Shown here piece by piece: positions 1-7,964 of a stretch of DNA of 21,659 nucleotides. The position numbers and the translations under genes are program-made. Origin of the DNA: Enterocloster asparagiformis (lineage in GTDB: Bacteria > Bacillota > Clostridia > Lachnospirales > Lachnospiraceae). The stretch covers positions 1 to 21,659 of the forward strand of contig JAGZSY010000055.1 in assembly GCA_018380885.1 (NCBI GenBank), written 5' to 3'. Under the pieces are notes generated by a model. It saw only the letters and a list, made by a program, of their open reading frames with translations, did not search any database and was not told the DNA's origin. Numbering within the stretch: position 1 is the stretch's first letter; each line of letters begins with the position of its first letter.

Positions 1-81
1 TTCAAATGCTGGGGTAAATTCTATCTCGAATTCCCGATAACTTTCAGATAATTTCTGAATGTGGAGTACCCCGCTTTGCAT
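1..81 (-). CDS. Possible 5' end of an unknown gene running off the left edge
   Basis: On the minus strand an ATG at 81 opens a frame with no stop to position 1 (27 codons, beginning MQSGVLHIQKLSESYREF). The only ribosome-binding signal is a weak purine stretch (AAAGAAA) just upstream. The frame also stays open further upstream without a better start. The peptide looks amphipathic and charged, but I recognise no family. If real, it is divergent from the next gene, and both would share the AT-rich gap at 82-185. It could equally be chance. Confidence 0.2.
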   Translation of the reverse strand, partial: MQSGVLHIQKLSESYREFEIEFTPAFE

Positions 82-120
82 TTTCTTTAAATCACTATTT
101 AAAAGATAGAGAATGTTTGA

Positions 121-150
121 TTGTTTTCCCCCCTTACCATATGATATACT
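121..150 (+). promoter_or_regulatory. Probable sigma-A promoter for the coiled-coil gene
   Basis: TTGTTT (121-126) and TATACT (145-150) are separated by 18 bases. An overlapping TATAAT lies at 150-155. Transcription would start near 157, just ahead of the GGAGGGGAAG ribosome-binding site at 171-180. Confidence 0.45.
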
Positions 151-185
151 ATAATAACACCAAGATAATGGGAGGGGAAGTAAAA

Positions 186-1037
186 ATGAGGATAAAGAAC
201 TTAAAAATAAGTAATACGATAGTTGCTTCTATTATAAGTGGTGCGTGTTGCTTGATTGTGGGCTTTTGGGGTGGACATGCTATAACTAATCAAATTACCA
301 TTAATACAAGTGATAATGGATTAACAACCATAACAAAGGAGGATTACTTAAAGCTACAGGCAGAAAAAGAAAGTTTAGCTATTGAGAAAGAACAGTATGG
401 TGCTGCTCTTAAAGAGAAAGAAGATAAAATTGTTGAATTAAGTAATGATTACCAGAAACTATATACTGAAAAAGAAGCTATAACTGAACAATTAAAAGCT
501 ATATCCAATATGCAAGAAACTATATCAACACCGTCAAATCAAACACATTCTTCAGAGGCTTCTACAGATGAAACTGTGAGGGCATCTCAGGAACCACAAA
601 TAAACGATAATTATGACCTTTTATTGAATATGACGCCATTCCATGATATTAGCCAAGCGAAAATAAAACATAATGTGACAGATCGGCTAGGAAATTCTTT
701 TGCGACGGCCTTAGTTTTTGATACTATAATACTAAAAAGTGATAATGATAAAAATATGGACAATGCATTAGAGTATAATTTAGCAGGTCAATACAGTAAG
801 ATGTCATGTACTCTTGCTTTTTCTGATAAAAAGTCAAAGCACCAGCTATACATGATGGTATATGTTGATGGGAAGTTAGCATTTACTTCGCCTGTATTTG
901 ACGAAAAGACCAAACCACAGACATTCGATTTTTCGATTGACAATGCTGACTTTATTGAAATTTTAGTCGCAGCAGCAGATGGCAATTATGGTAATGCTGG
1001 TGCGCTAATAATTTCTGATGTAAAATTATTTAGATAA
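186..1037 (+). CDS. Membrane-anchored coiled-coil protein with NPCBM-like C-terminal domain
   Basis: The 283-aa start is ATG 186 because GGAGGGGAAG sits at the right distance; an upstream in-frame ATG at 117 lacks a site. Residues about 11-30 form one hydrophobic helix (signal anchor, short positive N-terminus), so the rest is probably outside the cell. Residues about 52-108 are rich in K/E/Q with heptad-like spacing (coiled coil), followed by a Ser/Thr/Gln linker to about 142. Residues about 148-283 resemble NPCBM/NEW2-type beta-sandwich domains: a 'G..y..l...' opening, a central strand reading 'LYMMVYVDGKLAF', and an ending of the form '...ISDVKLF'. The gene is markedly more AT-rich than the phage genes after it, which suggests a separately acquired cargo gene. 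The binding target is unknown. The domain call rests on pattern recognition. Confidence 0.6.
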   Translation: MRIKNLKISNTIVASIISGACCLIVGFWGGHAITNQITINTSDNGLTTITKEDYLKLQAEKESLAIEKEQYGAALKEKEDKIVELSNDYQKLYTEKEAITEQLKAISNMQETISTPSNQTHSSEASTDETVRASQEPQINDNYDLLLNMTPFHDISQAKIKHNVTDRLGNSFATALVFDTIILKSDNDKNMDNALEYNLAGQYSKMSCTLAFSDKKSKHQLYMMVYVDGKLAFTSPVFDEKTKPQTFDFSIDNADFIEILVAAADGNYGNAGALIISDVKLFR

Positions 1038-1056
1038 TTTAAGAAACCTATTAATA

Positions 1057-1080
1057 AGGATCCGCATAGGGTCCTATTTT
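1057..1080 (+). terminator. Probable intrinsic terminator
   Basis: A 7-bp stem, AGGATCC (1057-1063) with GGGTCCT (1069-1075), has one G-T pair and a 5-base loop. ATTTT follows. It sits 20 bases after the coiled-coil gene and separates it from the phage cassette. Confidence 0.5.
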
Positions 1081-1115
1081 ATTGCCCGGCGAAAGAATGG
1101 AGAAAGGAAAAATCC

Positions 1116-1526
1116 ATGAATGAAAAAATTAAACTGAAGAACAACAAGGAGTACCCGCTGGTTATCGGCGGGACATCCTCCACACCCAGCACCCTGCGGT
1201 TGATCTTCCAGACGGGGGATCCGCTGGAGGACATCGTGGCCATGTTTGCGGATCCGGCAGCCACGGCGCAGATCAAGACCATCAACGAGGAAGGCAGCAC
1301 GCTGGCCGTATACGATGGATACACAGTGCTGGAAAATCCCAAGGCGATTGACGATCACTATCTGATCACGCCGGCGCAGTACGATGAGGACGGCGTTGCC
1401 ACTACAGAAGCTGTGTATGGCCGTGTGGCGCTCCTGAAGCTCTCACAGCCGAGCGTAGACGCCAAGGTGGATCAGAATAGGGCAGATATCGATTTCCTGG
1501 CCGTTATGACCGGGACGGACTTATAG
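1116..1526 (+). CDS. Phage tail-end protein of unknown function
   Basis: This 136-aa protein starts at ATG 1116 after a purine-rich site (GAGAAAGGA). The early part (KYPLVIGG-like segment, then TLRLIFQTGD) looks like beta strands. The C-terminal residues about 112-136 look helical (QPSVDAKVDQNRADIDFL). Its stop codon overlaps the AGGAGG of the next small gene, so it is translationally linked to the XkdX-like protein. I infer a tail-fibre or baseplate accessory role from position just before XkdX and the lysis genes, as in many clostridial prophages. I recognise no named domain. Base composition fits the lysis genes, not the AT-rich gene upstream. Confidence 0.6.
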   Translation: MNEKIKLKNNKEYPLVIGGTSSTPSTLRLIFQTGDPLEDIVAMFADPAATAQIKTINEEGSTLAVYDGYTVLENPKAIDDHYLITPAQYDEDGVATTEAVYGRVALLKLSQPSVDAKVDQNRADIDFLAVMTGTDL

Positions 1527-1540
1527 GAGGTGAGTGAGAG

Positions 1541-1675
1541 ATGGATGTGAAAGCACTGGCAGAAAAGTATTATCCCAGGCTGTGGGATATTAATCGGCTG
1601 CGGACGCTGGTAGCTGCTGGGAAATTGTCCGAAACGGACTACCAGGAGATCACCGGTGAGATTTACACCGTATAA
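1541..1675 (+). CDS. XkdX-like phage protein
   Basis: This 44-aa ORF starts at ATG 1541 behind AGGAGG (1525-1530), with 10 bases between. The core 'YYPRLWDINRLRTLVAAGKL' followed by 'Y.EITGE.Y' matches the XkdX family, short proteins encoded next to the lysis genes of Bacillus PBSX and many Firmicute siphoviruses and myoviruses. The molecular role is not established in the family; a tail or baseplate association is usual. The length is typical. It lies 17 bases before the next start, inside the same operon. Confidence 0.8.
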   Translation: MDVKALAEKYYPRLWDINRLRTLVAAGKLSETDYQEITGEIYTV

Positions 1676-1692
1676 ATTAGGGGGTTTTGTCA

Positions 1693-1983
1693 TTGGAATA
1701 TCTGCAGATGATACTGTCCATATGCGGGGCAGTAAGCATTGTTGGAGGGGCCGGGGCGGTCATCGTTAAGGTGATCAACCCGGCCTTCAAGCTATCAAAA
1801 AGAGTGGAACAGCTGGAGATTCACACCGAAAAGGATTACAAGCGCTTGTTGGCATTGGAGGAAATGCAGAAGCAGCAGTCAAAAAGCTTGGCCGCACTCC
1901 TGAACCACCAGATAACTGGAAACGGGATTGAGGCTATGAAAAAGATTCGAGATGAGCTCTTGGAATCTATTATAGATAAGTAG
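1693..1983 (+). CDS. XhlA-like phage lysis-associated membrane/coiled-coil protein
   Basis: This is a TTG-initiated protein of about 96 aa. TTG 1693 lies 8 bases after a G-rich site (1680-1684); TTG 1687 is also possible but too close to it. Residues about 3-27 form a glycine/alanine-rich hydrophobic helix (SICGAVSIVGGAGAVIV). A basic and glutamate-rich stretch with coiled-coil character follows (KRVEQLEIHTEKDYKRLLALEEMQ), then 'NHQITGNGIEAMKKIRDEL'. A short membrane anchor plus a coiled coil, placed between XkdX and a holin, is the pattern of XhlA-type proteins that help holin and endolysin act at the membrane. The family is inferred from layout; function is untested. Confidence 0.55.
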   Translation: MEYLQMILSICGAVSIVGGAGAVIVKVINPAFKLSKRVEQLEIHTEKDYKRLLALEEMQKQQSKSLAALLNHQITGNGIEAMKKIRDELLESIIDK

Positions 1984-2001
1984 AGAAAGGAAGGTAGACA
2001 G

Positions 2002-2205
2002 ATGAGCGACAAGACGAAGAGATGGATTAAGGCGGCCGGGATCCGGGCAGCCAAGACAATGGCACAGACCGCGGTAGCCATGCTGCCGGCGGCGGCCACG
2101 ATCACGGCGGTGGACTGGCAGACTGTGGTAGGTACGGCGGCGTTGGCTGGCGTGGCGTCGATCCTGACGTCCCTGGCGGGATTACCAGAGCTGGTCAAGG
2201 CGTAG
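2002..2205 (+). CDS. Phage holin, r1t type
   Basis: A 67-aa protein starts at ATG 2002 behind GAAAGGAAGG. It has a positive N-terminus (KTKRWIKAAGIRAAKT), one hydrophobic segment (about 18-34) and a second (about 43-60). The 'VDW..VVGTAALAGVASILTSLAGLPE' pattern is characteristic of the r1t-type holin family (PF16945). It would oligomerise in the cytoplasmic membrane late in infection and release the endolysin encoded next. Length and position are as expected. The stop at 2203-2205 is followed at once by a strong Shine-Dalgarno sequence (AAGGAGGTGA). Confidence 0.8.
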   Translation: MSDKTKRWIKAAGIRAAKTMAQTAVAMLPAAATITAVDWQTVVGTAALAGVASILTSLAGLPELVKA

Positions 2206-2250
2206 AAGGAGGTGATTCTACATCTTCCGGCCGCAGGGTTACGCGGCACT

Positions 2251-2288
2251 GTTGCGATATCGCAACGGTTGTGACGTCACAACTTTTT
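2251..2288 (+). promoter_or_regulatory. Tandem 16-bp perfect palindromes ending in a T-run
   Basis: GTTGCGATATCGCAAC (2251-2266) and GTTGTGACGTCACAAC (2268-2283) are each fully self-complementary and only one base apart. Five Ts follow the second one. As RNA, each would form a 6-bp hairpin with a 4-base loop, the second shaped like an intrinsic terminator. Both share GTTG...CAAC arms, so arms could swap partners and give alternative folds. They lie between the holin and the endolysin start, so they could set endolysin expression, or they could be a protein-binding or recombination site. Confidence 0.5.
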
Positions 2289-2338
2289 GGCCCTGGGGCA
2301 GCCCGGGGCCGTATTATTTCAACAGGAGGTATATAACA

Positions 2339-3085
2339 TTGAGAGATATTACATTATGCCATCCCCGCCTACAGCAGTTGGCGGCAAAATGGATCCAGGC
2401 CTGCGCGGCGCAGGGGATCATCGTAGGAATTGGGGAAACATTGCGAACCGTGGAAGAACAGGAAGAGCTCTACGCCCAGGGCCGCACCAAACCCGGCCAG
2501 ATCGTAACCAACGCCCGCGGCACATCCTACCGCTCACAGCACCAGTGGGGCATTGCATTTGACTTCTTTTTGCTCATGGACGTGGACGGCGATGGAAAAA
2601 CCAGTGACGATAGTTTCAACGACAGCACGGGCCTATTCGGCCGAGCGGCAGGAATCGCCAAGTCCCTGGGCCTGGCCTGGGGCGGAGATTGGTCCAGTCT
2701 GGTGGACAAGCCCCATCTGTATCTGCCGGATTGGGGAAGCACGCCCACCAAGCTGATCCAGACCTACGGCACCCCGGAAGTGTTTATGCGGACCTGGGCG
2801 TGGGTCCGTACTGGCATTGGTTATTGGTACCAGCGCCCGGACGGAACCTATCCCTCGAATCAGTGGTGCATTATCAACCATCACTGGTACCTGTTCAACC
2901 GCGACGGCTACATGATGACCGGCTGGCACCGCTGGGACGGCCGTGCATGCGACCCGGATGATGGTACCGGGGACTGGTATTTCCTGGACAACACGCCTGG
3001 CGGACCTCTGGAGGGCGCCTGCTGGCATACCCGGGCCAACGGGGCGCAGGAAATCTGGCGGGTGGAGCTGGATAACCAGATTTAG
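2339..3085 (+). CDS. Phage endolysin: M15 (VanY/L,D-type) peptidase with wall-binding tail
   Basis: Start TTG 2339 is chosen because AGGAGG (2324-2329) lies 9 bases upstream, giving 248 aa. Residues about 5-135 form an M15 zinc peptidase: 'GTSYRSQHQWGIAFDF' carries His68 and Asp75, and 'VDKPHLYL' carries His126, the expected zinc ligands. Such enzymes cut the peptide stems of peptidoglycan. A 'DVDGDGKTSDD' loop at 81-91, resembling a calcium loop, interrupts the segment after the Asp ligand. Residues about 155-245 are rich in Trp/Tyr/Gly (GYWYQRPDGTYP, HHWYLFNRDGYMMTGWHRW, GDWYFLDNTPGG), like choline-binding-type wall repeats. The frame stays open upstream to 2216, so a longer protein from an unusual start cannot be excluded. 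Confidence 0.88.
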   Translation: MRDITLCHPRLQQLAAKWIQACAAQGIIVGIGETLRTVEEQEELYAQGRTKPGQIVTNARGTSYRSQHQWGIAFDFFLLMDVDGDGKTSDDSFNDSTGLFGRAAGIAKSLGLAWGGDWSSLVDKPHLYLPDWGSTPTKLIQTYGTPEVFMRTWAWVRTGIGYWYQRPDGTYPSNQWCIINHHWYLFNRDGYMMTGWHRWDGRACDPDDGTGDWYFLDNTPGGPLEGACWHTRANGAQEIWRVELDNQI

Positions 3086-3096
3086 GGCATAATTAT

Positions 3097-3127
3097 AGCG
3101 GATTCTTTTCTTACAGAATCCGCTTTT
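3097..3127 (+). terminator. Intrinsic terminator between endolysin and the minus-strand operon
   Basis: AGCGGATTC (3097-3105) pairs perfectly with GAATCCGCT (3116-3124) around a 10-base loop, followed by TTTT. It lies 11 bases after the endolysin stop and just before the 3' end of the converging minus-strand gene, so it may serve both directions. Confidence 0.8.
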
Positions 3128-3140
3128 ATATAGTATATAT

Positions 3141-3986
3141 TCATATCACCCATCGGTCAAGACACCAGACAACAATATCTATTATTACAAATATGGTTAC
3201 AAAGAGATTGAAATAGAATACATAGGGGAGGCGCTTAACTACTTTTTTTATACCACCGCACTTGGCTTTCCCGTCTACCTTACAATTACAAAATTCCATT
3301 TCACAATCAGCAAATACACTGCGTCCAGTTAATTTCCCTACCAGATACATTAACAAAAATATTGTGTTGAATAATACGAATCCGCATATTAAAAGAATTA
3401 AAATTATTTTACAAATATAGGTATTAGAAGCAATACTGAGTGCATTGCCTAATAGACTAAGTCCGCCAGAAAAAGCAATAACTATCGCAGCGAATATACT
3501 CAAGACAGATATAAGCTCAGATTGAATGGATTCCGCTTTTTTAGTAGCTACTACTAATTTTTGAGTTGCTTCATCCATTTTAATACTCAGATTTTCCATC
3601 CTGTTTGATAAATCCGCTGTTTTCTGATTGTTTTGTGAAAAATAGCTAACGCGACTTATTTCCAAATTTAAATGATCACACAATTTATCAAAGCTCTTGT
3701 GCATATCCTTAAATTCATTTGTTCCTTCAATATAGTCGTTTTCTACATATAATCTTAGTTGCTCAATATTATTCGACAAAAAGTCAATACTATATTTGTT
3801 TTCTTCATCGATTTTTAAGATTACTGGGAAAAATTCGGAATAGCTATGACGAAAATCAGGAGTATACAGCTCTCGTAATTCAAGGGCCGTTCTCCTGATC
3901 TCAGATTCTTGTAATATTGCTTCTGATAACGCGTAAATTTTTTTAACTAATTCGTCTTGTCTACGTTGTCTTTCGTTCGCTAGCAT
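3141..3986 (-). CDS. Coiled-coil, three-helix membrane protein; candidate toxin/effector partner of the Panacea gene
   Basis: This 281-aa protein starts at ATG 3986 behind GGAGGTAAT, one base after the Panacea stop codon, so the two are translationally coupled. Residues 1-155 are soluble and mostly helical, with likely coiled coil at about 122-158. Hydrophobic helices lie at about 157-180, 191-216 and 254-275. A loop between helices 2 and 3 holds four cysteines (C228, C233, C235, C243) that could bind metal. No enzyme motif is visible. PanA proteins are known to neutralise varied partners, including membrane toxins; this protein's role as such a partner is inferred from coupling alone. The gene is AT-rich, unlike both the lysis genes and the host genes. 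An immunity or superinfection-exclusion function is an alternative. Confidence 0.6.
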   Translation of the reverse strand: MLANERQRRQDELVKKIYALSEAILQESEIRRTALELRELYTPDFRHSYSEFFPVILKIDEENKYSIDFLSNNIEQLRLYVENDYIEGTNEFKDMHKSFDKLCDHLNLEISRVSYFSQNNQKTADLSNRMENLSIKMDEATQKLVVATKKAESIQSELISVLSIFAAIVIAFSGGLSLLGNALSIASNTYICKIILILLICGFVLFNTIFLLMYLVGKLTGRSVFADCEMEFCNCKVDGKAKCGGIKKVVKRLPYVFYFNLFVTIFVIIDIVVWCLDRWVI

Positions 3987-3987
3987 A

Positions 3988-4422
3988 TTACCTCCAGCAT
4001 TCTCTTTCTTTTATCAATGTAAACGGTATAATACCTCTATTTCCGTTTCCACCATTGAAAATAATATCCCATGCTGATCCTTTTGCGTGAGTTTCATTTA
4101 CTAAAACACTTGCAGGTATGTCAATATATTTGTCTATAATCTCGTCTAAAATTTTAGAATCACTGTTGCTGATAATTGTCCAATTAGTCTCGCATATCGG
4201 CCTTCCTCCATAAGAACAATATTCATAATACACATCCGGTACAACAGGTCCTAATTGCCAAGCACAAATATTATCAAGAAAGAGAGAGCTAGATGTTTTT
4301 TTGTAATAATCAACCCATGCAAAATATAACATTTTTTGCAGTTTTAAATTGCTTACAGGTTTATGCTTCTTATAACATTCAGAGACTATGTAATGAGCTA
4401 TATCGTTTGCATTATATAACAT
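3988..4422 (-). CDS. Panacea (DUF4065, SocA/GepA-like) protein, candidate antitoxin
   Basis: This 144-aa protein starts at ATG 4422, chosen for GGGAGGTG 5 bases upstream and because the domain normally begins right at the N-terminus. An in-frame ATG at 4488 with AAAGGTG is a weaker option. Diagnostic segments are 'DIAHYIV' (7-13), 'SNLKLQKMLYFA' (24-35), 'AWQLGPVVPDVYYEY' (54-68) and a C-terminal 'THAKGSAWDII' (111-121). The domain occurs in SocA/GepA-like proteins and in PanA antitoxins, which pair with many unrelated toxins. Here it is the first gene of a two-gene AT-rich operon at a prophage end, under a promoter with a LexA-type box. Domain identity is confident; antitoxin function is inferred. 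Confidence 0.82.
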   Translation of the reverse strand: MLYNANDIAHYIVSECYKKHKPVSNLKLQKMLYFAWVDYYKKTSSSLFLDNICAWQLGPVVPDVYYEYCSYGGRPICETNWTIISNSDSKILDEIIDKYIDIPASVLVNETHAKGSAWDIIFNGGNGNRGIIPFTLIKERECWR

Positions 4423-4591
4423 CTTTTCACCTCCCTGTTGTTGAAAATTATCTTTTGTTTTTAAAAGTAATTTTAAAAATTTGTTCATCAATCTGTCGCA
4501 CCTTTATTTTATATCATAAAATCTAATAAAACAAGCCTAAAACATTACTATATTTGTAAAAAAATCTAAAATATTATTTCTTAGTAACTCT

Positions 4592-4620
4592 ATTATACAG
4601 AACATATGTTCGAAAATCAA
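4592..4620 (-). promoter_or_regulatory. SOS-type promoter of the Panacea operon with LexA box in the spacer
   Basis: Reading the minus strand, TTGATT (4620-4615) and TATAAT (4597-4592) are exactly 17 bases apart. The spacer contains CGAACATATGTTCT (4612-4599), matching the Firmicute LexA/DinR operator CGAACRNRYGTTYC at every fixed position but the last, where T replaces C. LexA bound here would block RNA polymerase directly, so the operon should rise after DNA damage. The resulting leader of about 160 bases reaches the Panacea start at 4422. Confidence 0.8.
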
Positions 4621-4738
4621 GATAATAAGTATTATGTTTTAAAGAAAAAAGTTAATTGGGTAGAATGGGTTGATGTAAGATAATTATGAAAAGTTATATA
4701 GAATTATTCGATTTGTAGATAAAATTAAATATGACTAA
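4606..4738 (+). pseudogene. Possible decayed small ORF (frameshifted)
   Basis: A 25-codon frame from ATG 4606 (MFENQDNKYYVLKKKVNWVE...) stops at 4681-4683. Skipping one T at 4681 continues into 'NYEKLYRIIRFVDKIKYD' and a stop at 4736-4738. The joined peptide looks protein-like for such AT-rich DNA, but there is no ribosome-binding site and the ATG lies inside the LexA box. It may be a gene remnant or chance. Confidence 0.2.
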
Positions 4739-5109
4739 TAGCATAATAATAGTAGGCGTTCAGTCTCTTGGCGGCTGGTTTCAAATAGATTTAAGCAGCT
4801 ATGGAAGAACTGATCGATGAGCATGAGAAGGGCGGCGCCCGGGGATGACCCGGGACGTGCTCCGCTAAAGATTGAGATTGCCCCTCGTTTGCGGTTGGGG
4901 CCAGTTATATTATCTAACGAGAGAGGGGGTATAATTCCTCTCATAATAGTAAACAGTGTTTCACTTTGTGATGTTTGTTCATTGCTATTTCCTTCCTATA
5001 TATACTACTTTCTACCATCCTATTAGACACAATAAAGTCACAAGCAAACCCTGTAAGTGCCGTAACTACGTTGTTTTTATGACCAAAATGTTAATTTTGT
5101 ATTAACTTG
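4739..5109. other. Gene-free stretch, probable prophage/host transition
   Basis: I find no convincing gene here. A GC-rich patch (4790-4905) in otherwise AT-rich DNA carries a short frame, 'MEELIDEHEKGGARG', ending at 4847, which may be the tail of a lost gene. Small inverted repeats occur: GCCCC/GGGGC at 4880-4884 and 4897-4901, and GAGAGG/CCTCTC around 4922-4942. None is followed by a clear T-run. The base-composition shift suggests the phage attachment site lies in this stretch, but the partner site is outside the window, so it cannot be located. Confidence 0.35.
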
Positions 5110-5138
5110 TTGAATAAATTCCGGCTTAGTGCTACAAT
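5110..5138 (+). promoter_or_regulatory. secA promoter
   Basis: TTGAAT (5110-5115) and TACAAT (5133-5138) are 17 bases apart. Transcription from about 5145 gives a leader of roughly 150 bases before secA. Confidence 0.6.
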
Positions 5139-5156
5139 AAGTAAGATTGTATCGTA

Positions 5157-5246
5157 GGCGCAGTAGCTGCATCCGGGTAAAACTGAGGAATAAGCGGGAC
5201 TGAGATGACAAATACTAGAAATTATAAGAAGCAGTGTCATTGCGCC
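5157..5246 (+). ncRNA. Candidate structured leader RNA of secA
   Basis: GGCGCA (5157-5162) pairs perfectly with TGCGCC (5241-5246). Directly stacked inside it on the 3' side, ATGACA (5205-5210) pairs with TGTCAT (5235-5240), leaving a separate segment at 5163-5204 that contains two copies of ACTGAG. This is the outline of a multi-branched element in the 5' leader of secA, ending 46 bases before its start codon. It does not match any riboswitch consensus I know. Whether it regulates secA or is a separate small RNA is unknown, and chance pairing is possible. Confidence 0.3.
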
Positions 5247-5292
5247 GGTTGGAAATGTATTTTATATAAGGAAGAAGTTAGGAGAGTATACC

Positions 5293-7863
<2,571 letters not shown>

Positions 7864-7878
7864 TAAACTGTGAGAATT

Positions 7879-7910
7879 GGCCGGTGTGCATAGCATTTAC
7901 CGGCCTTTTT
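7879..7910 (+). terminator. secA terminator
   Basis: GGCCGGT (7879-7885) pairs with ACCGGCC (7899-7905), followed by TTTTT (7906-7910). It begins 15 bases after the secA stop codon. Confidence 0.88.
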
Positions 7911-7964
7911 AAATAAAGCGGCAGACGCCGCCTCAAAATAAATTTCATGAAAGAAGGTGAAGCT

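Noticed and set aside
4420..4488. Longer Panacea protein from ATG 4488
   Set aside because: AAAGGTG is a weaker site than GGGAGGTG before ATG 4422, and the extra 22 residues encode the downstream RBS itself (QQQGGEK) with no domain match.
4735..5026. Overlapping 69-codon frames on both strands (4735-4944 minus, 4817-5026 plus)
   Set aside because: Neither has an RBS or protein-like composition throughout; both run through the low-complexity, inverted-repeat-rich junction.
5200..5215. CTGAGATGA in the secA leader as a TPP riboswitch
   Set aside because: Only the short CUGAGA piece resembles the TPP core; the other conserved TPP segments are absent and secA is not a thiamine gene.
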